From assembly GCA_016795385.1 (NCBI GenBank), contig JAEUHI010000077.1:306125-370124 (forward strand): 64,000 bases of DNA, given 5' to 3'. The DNA is from Verrucomicrobiales bacterium. Lineage in GTDB: Bacteria; Verrucomicrobiota; Verrucomicrobiia; Verrucomicrobiales; DEV007. The translations under genes were made by a program, and so were the position numbers. The notes beneath the pieces are model-generated. The model had not been told where the DNA came from. It saw only the letters and a list, made by a program, of their open reading frames with translations, and ran no database searches. This document shows, piece by piece, positions 50,670-59,278 of the stretch (the stretch's first letter is position 1; each line of letters begins with the position of its first letter).

Positions 50670-51698
50670 ATGAAAAAATCCGGATTCGGCTGCGTCGTCG
50701 CCCTCACCATCCTGCTCGCTTTTCTCATCGTCACGGGTGCCTTTTACACGGTGAACGAGACCGAGCAGGCCATCGTCACCCAGTTTGGAAAGCCCGTCGG
50801 CGAGCCGATCACGGAGCCCGGACTGAAATTCAAGGTGCCCTTTCTCCAGAAGGTGAACTTCTTCGAGCGGCGCATCCTCGAGTGGGACGGGATCACCACG
50901 GAGATGCCGACGAAGGACAAATCCTACATCGGCGTCGACACCTATGCGCGCTGGACCATCACCGATCCCCTGCGCTTTTTCGAGAAACTCCGCGACGAGC
51001 GCACCGCCCAGACGCGTCTCGATGACATCCTCGGTTCTGAAACCCGCAACACGATCGCGCGTCACGAATTGATCGAGGTGATCCGCTCCACGAAGGACCG
51101 CAAGCCCGCTGTCGATGCCGAGCTCGCCGAGGCGGCGAAGAGCGGCACGGTCGGCGTGCTCATCCCGATCCGGAAGGGACGCACGCTGTTGGAGAAGGAA
51201 ATCTTCGACACCGCCAAGCCGAAGCTCGCCGAATTCGGGATCGACCTGCTCGACATCCGCTTCAAACGGATCAACTACAACGAGGAGGTGCAGGTGCGCA
51301 TCTATGAGCGCATGGTGTCGGAGCGCCAGCAGATCGCCGAACGTTTCCGCTCCGAGGGTGCCGGGGAAGCCGCGAAGATCCTCGGGGACAAAGAAAAGGA
51401 GCTGCGCCGGATCGAATCCGAGGCTTACAAGATCGTGGAAACGACTCGAGGCGAGGCGGATGCGAAGGCCTCGCAGATTTACGCCAACGCGTTCAACCGC
51501 TCGCCCGAGGCGGCGGAGTTCTACGAGTTCATGCGCACGCTCGAGCTCTACCAGAAAACGATGCACGACAGCACCGCCGTCTTCACGACGGACAGCGACC
51601 TGTTCAAATACCTGAAGGCGGTGAAGCCGCTCGCCCCGAGCAAGTCGGTCGAAGCTCCGCTGGCCCCCACGGCTCCCGTGGCGCCGGCCGTGCCGTGA
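50670..51698 (+). CDS. hflC: HflC-like SPFH protease-regulator subunit
   Basis: 342 residues. N-terminal helix about 8-26 (VVALTILLAFLIVTGAFYTV), SPFH domain ETEQAIVTQFGKPVGEPITE, the WDGITTEMPTKDKSYIGVDT strand and coiled-coil ERQQIAERFRSEGAGEAAKI. Pro-rich tail. Partner of HflK directly upstream; no ftsH lies in the window. The tail PLAPTAPVAP is unlike E. coli HflC. Confidence 0.92.
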   Translation: MKKSGFGCVVALTILLAFLIVTGAFYTVNETEQAIVTQFGKPVGEPITEPGLKFKVPFLQKVNFFERRILEWDGITTEMPTKDKSYIGVDTYARWTITDPLRFFEKLRDERTAQTRLDDILGSETRNTIARHELIEVIRSTKDRKPAVDAELAEAAKSGTVGVLIPIRKGRTLLEKEIFDTAKPKLAEFGIDLLDIRFKRINYNEEVQVRIYERMVSERQQIAERFRSEGAGEAAKILGDKEKELRRIESEAYKIVETTRGEADAKASQIYANAFNRSPEAAEFYEFMRTLELYQKTMHDSTAVFTTDSDLFKYLKAVKPLAPSKSVEAPLAPTAPVAPAVP

Positions 51699-51699
51699 A

Positions 51700-54396
51700 T
51701 CACGCCGCGGCGTGGCTTTGGGCATCGAGGGTTTTGCGCACCATCCCGGCCATGTCGCCGAAGCTGTAGGGTTTCTGCACGAAACCGTCGGGGCAGGCGC
51801 CGCATTCGGAGGTGAACTCGTTCAAGTCGACGAGGTAACCGCTGCAAATCAGCACCGGCAGATCGGGCAGCATTTCGTGGAGCTGGGCGAAGGTCTCCTT
51901 GCCGGTGAGATTCGGCATGGTCAGATCCAACAGGACGAGGCTGATGGAATCGCCCTTCACGCGGCAAATCTCGAGGGCCTCGAGTCCATCGGCGGCTTCG
52001 AGGATCTCGTAGCCGAGCTTGGTGAGGAGGGTACGGCCGATGCGTCGCACGAGGGCCTCATCATCGACGAGCAGGATCGTTTCACCCTTCCGGGAGGGGG
52101 CGAGCTGGGGCTCCGCGGCGGCGGTGCCGAGCAGGGCCGAGGAATCTCCGGCCTCGGCTGCGGTGCTGCGGGGCAGGTAGATGTCGAAACGCGTCCCTTT
52201 TCCGGGCACGGAATGGAAATCGATCCAGCCGCCGAGCTGCTTGACGATGCCGAAGGAGGTGGCCAAGCCGAGGCCTGTGCCTTTGCCGGGGGCCTTGGTC
52301 GTGAAGAACGGTTCGAAGATCTTGGCCTGGATCTCGAGCGGGATGCCTTCGCCCTCGTCTTCGACGCTGAGGCAGACAAAGTCTCCCGGAACGATCTCGG
52401 GATGGGCGCGCAAGTCGGCGGCGGTCAGTTTCCGGTTGCTCGAGCGGAGGTAGAGATGGCCACCGTTGGGCATCGCGTCTTTCGCGTTCACCGCCATGTT
52501 CATGAAGACCTGCCCGAGCATGCCGACGTCGGCCATGACGCGCCAGGGGGTCGCGTCGAGCTCGAGCCCGATCTGGATGCGACGGTCGATCGTCGCGGCG
52601 AGGATGTCGCGCACCTCCGCGAGGACGAGGTTCGCGTCGCAGGGTTTCAGGTCCATGCGGCTGCGTCGCGAGAAACCGAGGAGTTGCTTCACGAGTTCCG
52701 CAGCGCGTTCGCCCGCCTTGATGGCGTGCGAGAGACTTTCGCGCGCCTCGCTGCTGCCCGACTCGCCGAGATCCATCTTCACGAGCGCGAGATTGCCCAG
52801 CACTCCGGCGAGAAGGTTGTTGAAGTCGTGCGCGATCCCGCCCGCGAGTTGACCGACGGCCTCCATCTTCTGGGATTGGCGCAGACCCTCTTCGAGCTGG
52901 CGTTGCTCCGTCTCATCCTGCAGACTCCAGACACGACCAATGAGATTGCCCCGGCGGTCGCGCACGGGCGCGGAGTAGACGTGAAGGACCCGCTTCTCGT
53001 TTTGCCCGATGACGATTTCGTGATCGATGATGCCTCCGTTGTTGCGCAGCCCGCGCCACTCCCGGGCGAGCTCCGGACTGATGCCTCCCGGCTCGCTGAA
53101 GGCGGAGAGAATTTCGTCAGCGGAAACGATCGCCCCCGCATCCGCCGTCGCTCCGATAAAGGAGAGGAAAAGTCCGTTCACCACGGCGACCCCGCCTTCG
53201 AGATCCTCGACAAGGAATCCATTCTTCGTGCTGCTGATGGCGGCCTGGAGACGCGCGTTGGCGCGCTCGAGTTCCGATTGGCTGAGGTTGAGGCTTTCCG
53301 TGCGCGAGGCCACGAGTTTCTCGAGACTCTCGCGGTGGTCGGCGATTTCCCCGAGCATGCGGTTGAAGATCGTGGCCAATACCCGCATCTCCGCGGACCC
53401 CTCGCTGGTATCGGCGCGGACGGTGAGGTCCCCCGCGGCCACCTTCGCGGCCGCGTCACCGATCCTCTCGAGGGGACGCGAAATCCGCTTTGAAAGAAAG
53501 ACCCCGAGAGCGGCGGCCATCAGCATCATGCACAAGGCCGCGGCGACGAGTGCGAGGATGCCCTGGCGCACCACGGCCGTGACTTCCTCCATCGGCTTCA
53601 TCGAGACCACGATCCAGGGAGAATCCACGTTGGTGACGGATGGGGGGAGCACGTCGCGGGCGTAGAGGTAGCTGGCACCTCCGACCGGTTCGTAGATGCC
53701 CGTGCTCCGCGTGAACCATTGCTCGGCCGGCACGTTGCGGTCGAATTTTTCCATGAGCTGGCTCGGGTCTCCCCCGGAGAGTTTGTTGCCCAGGGAATCG
53801 AGCAGGTAAACGAGATTGCCGCTGCTGAGTGATCCGTCGCCGAGGATGGAGATGATCCTCGCGAAGGAAAGGCGCGCCTTCAAAACCTGCCGATCCGCTT
53901 CCGCGGTGCCTTCGCCCCCCTCGATCGGCAGGTAGACCGTGAGGTAAAGTCCGTCCTTGCCGAGGACCCGCTGGGGATGCGAAAGGGAGACCTTTCCTTT
54001 CAGCGCATTCTTGAACCAATCGCTGTACTCGCGGAAGGACGGGTGATCCTCCGTCGTGGATCCAAGGAGGAATCCTTCCGAATCATAGAGGCTGATGTCG
54101 GAGTAGACCTCGTAGATCCGGACGAGCCGGTGCATTTCGTTGAGCTTCACCTCGAGATCGCCATCGGGATCGGAAAGGAGGGGATTCGACTGGAGCGAGG
54201 CGAGTTCCCGCGAAGTGCGGTCGGTGACCTCGGCGACGAGACGACCGAGTTGCCGTGAAGTCTCCGCCAGTTTTTCTTCCTCCTGCTCGAGGAGCGTCTT
54301 CTTGAGAACCGTACCCAGCGGGACGAGCACGACGATGAGCGGGAAAAGCCCCGTCATCATCATGGAAGTCAATAACCGTCCCCGGATGGTGTTCAT
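51700..54396 (-). CDS. Hybrid sensor histidine kinase (periplasmic sensor, HAMP, PAS-like, HisKA, HATPase, REC)
   Basis: 898 residues. TM1 about 13-32, extracytoplasmic dCache-like region about 40-272 (LYDSEGFLLGSTTEDHPSFR, VYLLDSLGNKLSGG), TM2 about 278-301, HAMP about 300-355 and a PAS-like region about 380-500. The H-box QLAGGIAHDFNNLL has the phospho-accepting His523. ATPase motifs are NMAVNAKDAMPNGG, DEGEGIP and GKGTGLGLATS. A C-terminal receiver (774-890) has the acceptor Asp824 in LVLLDLTMPN and the FVQKP lysine. There is no DNA-binding output, so it must act via a separate partner. It begins 24 bp after the PotD-like lipoprotein gene, on the same strand. Confidence 0.93.
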   Translation of the reverse strand: MNTIRGRLLTSMMMTGLFPLIVVLVPLGTVLKKTLLEQEEEKLAETSRQLGRLVAEVTDRTSRELASLQSNPLLSDPDGDLEVKLNEMHRLVRIYEVYSDISLYDSEGFLLGSTTEDHPSFREYSDWFKNALKGKVSLSHPQRVLGKDGLYLTVYLPIEGGEGTAEADRQVLKARLSFARIISILGDGSLSSGNLVYLLDSLGNKLSGGDPSQLMEKFDRNVPAEQWFTRSTGIYEPVGGASYLYARDVLPPSVTNVDSPWIVVSMKPMEEVTAVVRQGILALVAAALCMMLMAAALGVFLSKRISRPLERIGDAAAKVAAGDLTVRADTSEGSAEMRVLATIFNRMLGEIADHRESLEKLVASRTESLNLSQSELERANARLQAAISSTKNGFLVEDLEGGVAVVNGLFLSFIGATADAGAIVSADEILSAFSEPGGISPELAREWRGLRNNGGIIDHEIVIGQNEKRVLHVYSAPVRDRRGNLIGRVWSLQDETEQRQLEEGLRQSQKMEAVGQLAGGIAHDFNNLLAGVLGNLALVKMDLGESGSSEARESLSHAIKAGERAAELVKQLLGFSRRSRMDLKPCDANLVLAEVRDILAATIDRRIQIGLELDATPWRVMADVGMLGQVFMNMAVNAKDAMPNGGHLYLRSSNRKLTAADLRAHPEIVPGDFVCLSVEDEGEGIPLEIQAKIFEPFFTTKAPGKGTGLGLATSFGIVKQLGGWIDFHSVPGKGTRFDIYLPRSTAAEAGDSSALLGTAAAEPQLAPSRKGETILLVDDEALVRRIGRTLLTKLGYEILEAADGLEALEICRVKGDSISLVLLDLTMPNLTGKETFAQLHEMLPDLPVLICSGYLVDLNEFTSECGACPDGFVQKPYSFGDMAGMVRKTLDAQSHAAA

Positions 54397-54420
54397 GGAA
54401 GGTGGGATCGGAGATCGTGG

Positions 54421-55620
54421 TCAATCCTCGGGGACAATCTCCGCCTTTTCGGCACTGGTTAGGGGTTCCGACTCCGTTCTCACCGGGCGAACCCGATTGC
54501 CCGTTACAATCCGGGCTGCCGCTTGGTGGACGTATTTCTCCAGGCTTTCTGGAAACCTCACGAAACGGCATGTCGCCAGCACAGAGGGGTCGGGATACAG
54601 GTCCGGATTATTGAGGAGCGCTTTCTCCACGTGTGGATGTGCCGCGCGAATCGGTGTGGCGTAATGAAGAAAATTGGCATTACAAGCCGACGGCTCGGGA
54701 AGGCTCATGTAAGTGATGAATGTGATTGCCAGCTTCGGATTCTTCGCATCGCGGGTGAGACCGAAGCTGTCAATCCAGATCGGAGCCCCCTCGCGCGGAA
54801 TGACAATGTCTATGGCGGAGTTTTGGGATGCTCTTAGAAGTCCGTCGCCATTGTAGGTGATGAGAACGTCCAGTTCGCCGGCTTCCAACGCATCAAGGCC
54901 GGTGACCGGGTCAAACATGGCTGAGGTCATATCGGGAAACCGTTTCGACAGCTTCGACACGACTTCATCAATCTGTGCCTCGGTGGCAGTCTCTGGTTCG
55001 TATCCGAGCGCAATGAGTCCGAACCAGATGAGATCGAAAGGTTCATCAATCAGTCCGACCCGCAGGTCTTCCCTCCAGATCAGATCCCAAGACGGTTCCG
55101 CGTCGGGAATCACATCTTTCTTGCCTGCCAGAACCGTCAATCCCCAGAGATACGGCACCGAATATTGGACCGCCTCCCTTTTCGGCGGTGCAAACTTTGC
55201 ATCCACCGCCTGAAATCCAGACAAGACTTTTGAATCGAAGGATCTCAGAAGCCGAAGCGACACGAGCTCGACAAGAGTTCGCTCGTCAGTGACAACCAAA
55301 TCGTACGCCGAGGGATCTTCTGAAAGCTTTTGTTTGAACTCTTCGGAGTTGGCCGCCTCTGTCAGTCTGACCTTTGCGTTGTGGGTGGATTCAAATTTCC
55401 CCACGACCTCCGGGGAAATGTAGTCTTCCCAGATTAAGACCGAGAGTTCACCGGCTGCTACGGGCTCTGGGGCGATGTCTGAAGCTTTCGAGGAGCCGCC
55501 GCGAGATTGCGAACGATCTTGCTGGTCACTGCAACCAATTGTTGAAGCTACCAAAGCTGCAGCCAGGAACCCGGAAGCAAATTGCGCCTGACCAAAACTG
55601 AAGCGGTGTTTTGCGGACAT
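54421..55620 (-). CDS. PotD-like (spermidine/putrescine-type) substrate-binding lipoprotein
   Basis: 399 residues. The lipobox SGFLAAALVASTIGC supports the ATG at 55620. The mature part is a class II periplasmic binding protein: LSVLIWEDYISPEVVGKFES, YDLVVTDERTLVELVSLRLL, VPYLWGLTVLAG, DPVTGLDALEAGELDVLITY and IWIDSFGLTRDAKNP. The last has the W-x-D of polyamine-binding PotD (Trp255 and Asp257 in E. coli) retained. No ABC permease is adjacent; instead the histidine kinase gene follows after 24 bp, so a sensory role is more likely than transport. GC is lower than nearby housekeeping genes. Confidence 0.87.
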   Translation of the reverse strand: MSAKHRFSFGQAQFASGFLAAALVASTIGCSDQQDRSQSRGGSSKASDIAPEPVAAGELSVLIWEDYISPEVVGKFESTHNAKVRLTEAANSEEFKQKLSEDPSAYDLVVTDERTLVELVSLRLLRSFDSKVLSGFQAVDAKFAPPKREAVQYSVPYLWGLTVLAGKKDVIPDAEPSWDLIWREDLRVGLIDEPFDLIWFGLIALGYEPETATEAQIDEVVSKLSKRFPDMTSAMFDPVTGLDALEAGELDVLITYNGDGLLRASQNSAIDIVIPREGAPIWIDSFGLTRDAKNPKLAITFITYMSLPEPSACNANFLHYATPIRAAHPHVEKALLNNPDLYPDPSVLATCRFVRFPESLEKYVHQAAARIVTGNRVRPVRTESEPLTSAEKAEIVPED

Positions 55621-55774
55621 CTTAAGAAATGAGCCCAGAAATATTATAAATTTAATATTCAGTCTAGTTTTCACAAGTTGAACTTTTAAAAAGTTGCTTT
55701 GGAAAATCGCCATTTTTGAGTCTCAGGCTTGCGAATCATGGAAATATCCTGTATTTCGAATCAGGATTTGCCAT

Positions 55775-56287
55775 ATGGCTCAAAAATTTGATATCGCGGA
55801 TTGTTCTTTAGGGTTGGGATTGTTTGCTTCGACCCCGATTTCCCCATGGGAAACAATTTTCTACCTTACGGGTCGACAATTGAGCTTTGCCGAGGCGGTG
55901 GCATCAGAGCACGGGGAACATTCGATCCAGATTGGATTGGATCGCTATGTGAGCACTCATTCCTATGGGAGATACCCCCATTCACCTGCTCGCTACATCA
56001 ATCACTCTTGTTCGCCAAATGCCGGGTTCGTGGACGAGATCCGGCTGGTGGCGCTGCAACCTATCGATGTCGGCGAGGAGATCCGCTTTGATTATTCGAC
56101 GACGATGCTGGAGCGTTACTGGGAAATGGACTGTAGCTGCGGAGCATCGAACTGTCGACGCCGGGTGCGGGATTTCGATCTTCTTCCCTTTGCCCTTCAA
56201 GAGCATTATCTGAGTCTGGGAATCGTTCCCGAATTTATTCAGGACTACCTCACGGTCACACGGACGGATGAGCGTCGCGTCGCTTGA
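55775..56287 (+). CDS. SET-domain protein-lysine methyltransferase-like protein
   Basis: 170 residues from the ATG at 55775. The SET core is seen: LGLGLFASTPISPWETIFYL, the cofactor motif RYINHSCSPNAGFVDEIRLV, EEIRFDYSTTMLERY and a post-SET-type CSCGASNCRR. The NHSCxPN and the FDY motifs are intact, so catalysis with S-adenosylmethionine is plausible. The target is unknown. Upstream bases are AT-rich and shared with the divergent PotD-like gene. Its 3' end is convergent with a second SET gene. Confidence 0.85.
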   Translation: MAQKFDIADCSLGLGLFASTPISPWETIFYLTGRQLSFAEAVASEHGEHSIQIGLDRYVSTHSYGRYPHSPARYINHSCSPNAGFVDEIRLVALQPIDVGEEIRFDYSTTMLERYWEMDCSCGASNCRRRVRDFDLLPFALQEHYLSLGIVPEFIQDYLTVTRTDERRVA

Positions 56288-56334
56288 TCCTCCCATCGCC
56301 AATCCGTTGATCGGTAGGGTCGGCGGCCTCTCGA

Positions 56335-56736
56335 TCAGTTGAACTCCAGGTCGTCTCCTGATTCTTCGTCGAACTCCCGGTAGTCGTTGGTCATCTCCTC
56401 TCCCGGCAGGATCGTCCTTTTCGCGTAACAGACGAGATCATTGCCAGTCGTGCCTTCAGGGATGATGCAGACGATGTTCGGATCGGGGCTATGATTCGTA
56501 AATCGTGAATCGTCCGAGCAAAGGATGTAATCACCAGTGGCTCGGCTGACAAAAGCGTAGATGACAAGATTCTCCCGGGCGGCTTCGGGAAGGCTCTCGA
56601 ACACCTCCTTCGTGATCACCTTGTCAAAACGGTCATCGAACCGCCATACCATCTGCCCTTCTTCGATGGTCTCCCGGGCGATGCACCCCAATCCGTGAAT
56701 CTTGCTTGGCCCCACGCCGATTCTCACCAATGTCAT
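56335..56736 (-). CDS. Small SET-domain protein
   Basis: 133 residues. VGPSKIHGLGCIARETIEEG opens the SET fold, RFTNHSPDPNIVCIIPEGTT matches the SAM-binding motif and EEMTNDYREFDEESGDD the last tyrosine motif. The cysteine of NHSC is Ser-Pro here, and no post-SET cysteines exist. It is encoded 48 bp downstream of, and with, the small transporter. Likely a methyltransferase of a protein lysine, or a diverged partner of the other SET protein. Confidence 0.82.
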   Translation of the reverse strand: MTLVRIGVGPSKIHGLGCIARETIEEGQMVWRFDDRFDKVITKEVFESLPEAARENLVIYAFVSRATGDYILCSDDSRFTNHSPDPNIVCIIPEGTTGNDLVCYAKRTILPGEEMTNDYREFDEESGDDLEFN

Positions 56737-56784
56737 GTGTTCCTTGCTTTTGATTGTTGGCAGGGCTGGGACGGTCTTCCCTTG

Positions 56785-57123
56785 TCAGGACAGTCTCGAT
56801 AGAAGAATCAACGAAGCAATCGCCATCCCCACGCCGACCCACTCACGAAGATTGAGCGACTCTCCGAAGACGAAAGTTCCGAGAATACAGAGACACAACA
56901 CCATCGTCACGCAGTACCAGACGCCAAGGTAGGCCAAATTGAGATGAGGCATCACATACACCAGCCCGACCGCGCTCAGGCCATAAATGAGCATGCCTAC
57001 TGCAAACTGCCAGGATGAGAACGGCGATTTCTGCCCACTCGCCAGTTTCAGAAAGTAGTCTCCCGCCACGGCGGCGACGGCCAGTCCCACGGTAATTAGA
57101 ATCGCGATCGCTTGGGCCTTCAT
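56785..57123 (-). CDS. Four-TM EamA/SMR-type small transporter
   Basis: 112 residues from the ATG at 57123. Four hydrophobic helices at about 2-22, 34-54, 60-80 and 88-108. AVAGDYFLKLAS and GVWYCVTMVLCLCILGTFVF, FGESLNLREWVGVGMAIASL resemble SMR/EamA proteins. The Glu14 of EmrE is Ala here, with an Asp four residues later, so the classic drug/proton site is absent; ArnE-like or MdtIJ-type (spermidine export) relatives are alternatives. Same-strand with the small SET gene. Confidence 0.72.
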   Translation of the reverse strand: MKAQAIAILITVGLAVAAVAGDYFLKLASGQKSPFSSWQFAVGMLIYGLSAVGLVYVMPHLNLAYLGVWYCVTMVLCLCILGTFVFGESLNLREWVGVGMAIASLILLSRLS

Positions 57124-57287
57124 GATCTCCTGAAAATCAACTTTCGCAAAATAACCCTGGGGAGTGATAAATCCACCCGAAAGCCTGTCGGGTTGCGACA
57201 AAGGGAATCGACTCAGCCTCTGAGCACAGCGCGAATTCGTGGGATTTTGGGCTTGAAAGCCAGAAATTCTAATTTATTCATAAATTT

Positions 57288-58469
57288 ATGGAAAATATCA
57301 GCTCCTGCAAGCGCTCACGGCAATCGGGTTGGAGCGGATCTGCCATCATCCTTGGTGGGCTAGCGTTGATATTGTCAGGTTGCCGCGAAAACACCGAACC
57401 GGCGGCCGAGATCCCTGTCGCGGCCAAGGAGGCGGAGACAAACACGCTCACCATCTTGACGTGGGAGGACTACTTCTCACCAAGCGTCATCGAAGCGTTC
57501 GAAAGCGAGTTCGGAGTCGAAATCAACTTCGAGAATTTCGACAACCTCGACGAAATGGAGGCTCTCCTCCGGTCGCGACCGGGGGAGTTCGACTTGATTC
57601 TCACGTCGGGGATCAAGATTCCGGACTTGGTTTCGCTTCAGTTGGTTCAGCCGCTGCGGAAGGATCTTTTGCCAAATTTCAACAACAACGACTCACGACT
57701 TCTTGGACTCGGCGGGGATCCCCAAAACGAATTCTCCATGCCTTACATGTGGGGTCCGACGCTCATCGCGTATCGTTCCGACAAAATCGAGGCCCCGGAG
57801 GAGAGTTGGAAGAGTCTCTGGGATCCCAAATACAAAGGGCGGGTACTGATGCTTGAGGAAACATTCGACGCTTACAGTGCTGCCTTGCTCGCCTCCGGTC
57901 ACGATCTCAACTCCCAGGATGCCGCGCATCTGGAGGCCGCCACCAAGCTCCTCATCGACCAAGTTGAGTCGATGGAGGCTCGTTTCGTCGATATCAACGT
58001 AATCCGCTCTAGCCTTCTCGCGGGTGATTGCTGGATCACGATGACCTATAGCAGTGATGCCGCCGTCCTCGCGGAGCAGGAGGAAAACATCTCCTACTTC
58101 ATCCCGAAGGAAGGTGCGGCGCTGTGGGTCGATAGTTTTGTCGTCCCCCGTGACGCCAAGAACGCGGAGACGGCTCACCATTTTCTCGATTTCTTCTGTC
58201 GTCCGGACGTGGCGGCTGCCAACTCCAATGAGCTTTGGTGTGCCTCCGCAATTCGTGAAGTGCGTCCCTTGCTATCGAAGGAGATCCTGGAAGACCCCAC
58301 CATTTATCTCTCCGATGAAGTTCTCGAACGATGCCACGTCGAGGTCCAATCGAGTCCGGAGAGACAACAACGAATCAATCAAGGATTCAAACGCGTCTTC
58401 GATCTCGTCCGAGAGACGCGGGACAATGTCGGGAACACGTCGGAAATCCGATCTCCATCGGCTCCGTAA
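57288..58469 (+). CDS. Second PotD-like substrate-binding lipoprotein
   Basis: 393 residues. Lipobox LILSGCRENTEP after ILGGLALILSGC. The mature domain parallels the first PotD-like protein: LTILTWEDYFSPSVIEAFES, FDLILTSGIKIPDLVSLQLV, MPYMWGPTLIAYRSD, TYSSDAAVLAEQ and LWVDSFVVPRDAKNAETAHH, again keeping W-x-D of the polyamine pocket. It is monocistronic and divergent from the transporter. AT-rich bases precede the start. Confidence 0.88.
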   Translation: MENISSCKRSRQSGWSGSAIILGGLALILSGCRENTEPAAEIPVAAKEAETNTLTILTWEDYFSPSVIEAFESEFGVEINFENFDNLDEMEALLRSRPGEFDLILTSGIKIPDLVSLQLVQPLRKDLLPNFNNNDSRLLGLGGDPQNEFSMPYMWGPTLIAYRSDKIEAPEESWKSLWDPKYKGRVLMLEETFDAYSAALLASGHDLNSQDAAHLEAATKLLIDQVESMEARFVDINVIRSSLLAGDCWITMTYSSDAAVLAEQEENISYFIPKEGAALWVDSFVVPRDAKNAETAHHFLDFFCRPDVAAANSNELWCASAIREVRPLLSKEILEDPTIYLSDEVLERCHVEVQSSPERQQRINQGFKRVFDLVRETRDNVGNTSEIRSPSAP

Positions 58470-58585
58470 GCTTCATGAGATTTCCGCTCCCGCTTCCATG
58501 CTCCTCCTCTATCAGCGCATGGGCTGATCGCGGTATCCGGCAATGAACCGGCGGCGCTCGTTCATTTTTCCCCGGGGCCCTTGTC

Positions 58586-59272
58586 TTGGCTTTGTCCTGG
58601 GTCGCTTTCCACCGTTGCGGGCGATCCATTTGGGGGCCTTGGCTCCAGACGGCAACGGGCGGTAAAACCGTCACCTCGGTCTTGAAAGAGACCACGGCGA
58701 AAGGACGCGGACTATCGAAAGACGAGTGGGAATGGATCGAGACGATCACGCTTGTGGCCTTGAAACAGGAGCGGATCGTCGAGGTGTGGGGCCGTGGAGG
58801 CGATAGGCGGCTCGAGCGAATCCGCGAGTTCCCCTTCCAGGGATACAGCGGGAGGCTCGGCCCGAAATTGCGGGAGGGCGATGGCCAGATCCCCGAGGGC
58901 ATCTACCGGATCGAATATCTCAATCCGAACAGCAGCTACCATCTCTCGGTCAAGATCGATTATCCGAACGAATTCGATCGGGAGAAAGGCCGGAGCGATG
59001 GCCGTGATCACCTCGGCTACGACATTTTCTTCCATGGGAAATCGGTCACGATCGGCTGCATTCCGATCGGTGACGATGCCATCGAAGAACTTTTCACGAT
59101 CGTGGCCCAGGCGGGTATCGGAAACGTGGAGGTGATCATCGCACCGTGGGACTTCCGGGAGCGGGAGGACGCTCCGGCGATCGATGCGATCTCGTGGGAG
59201 GAAGAACTCTACCGCCGGATCCGCGCCGCGATGCAACCCTACGCCGTTCGATCGGAGGGAGCTTCGGATTGA
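58586..59272 (+). CDS. L,D-transpeptidase (YafK-like) catalytic domain protein
   Basis: 228 residues from a TTG. The catalytic signature is seen as DHLGYDIFFHGKSVTIGCIP followed by IGDDAIEELFTIV, with the His and the active Cys of YkuD/YafK enzymes. Upstream, KLREGDGQIPEGIYRIEYLN matches the conserved entry to the fold. The TTG at 58586 is weak; an ATG at 58543 with an Arg-rich signal-like start (NRRRSF) is in the +1 frame and a single-base deletion near 58561-58577 would join it to SFFPGALVLALSWVAFH. Either a rare start or a frameshift applies. Confidence 0.75.
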   Translation: MALSWVAFHRCGRSIWGPWLQTATGGKTVTSVLKETTAKGRGLSKDEWEWIETITLVALKQERIVEVWGRGGDRRLERIREFPFQGYSGRLGPKLREGDGQIPEGIYRIEYLNPNSSYHLSVKIDYPNEFDREKGRSDGRDHLGYDIFFHGKSVTIGCIPIGDDAIEELFTIVAQAGIGNVEVIIAPWDFREREDAPAIDAISWEEELYRRIRAAMQPYAVRSEGASD

Positions 59273-59278
59273 TTCGCC

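Noticed and set aside
56785..57123. EmrE-type multidrug exporter
   Set aside because: The essential Glu14 equivalent is Ala, so the classical drug/proton antiport site is absent; only the fold is claimed.
54421..58469. Polyamine ABC importer operon
   Set aside because: No permease or ATPase gene occurs in the region; two binding lipoproteins alone do not make a transporter.
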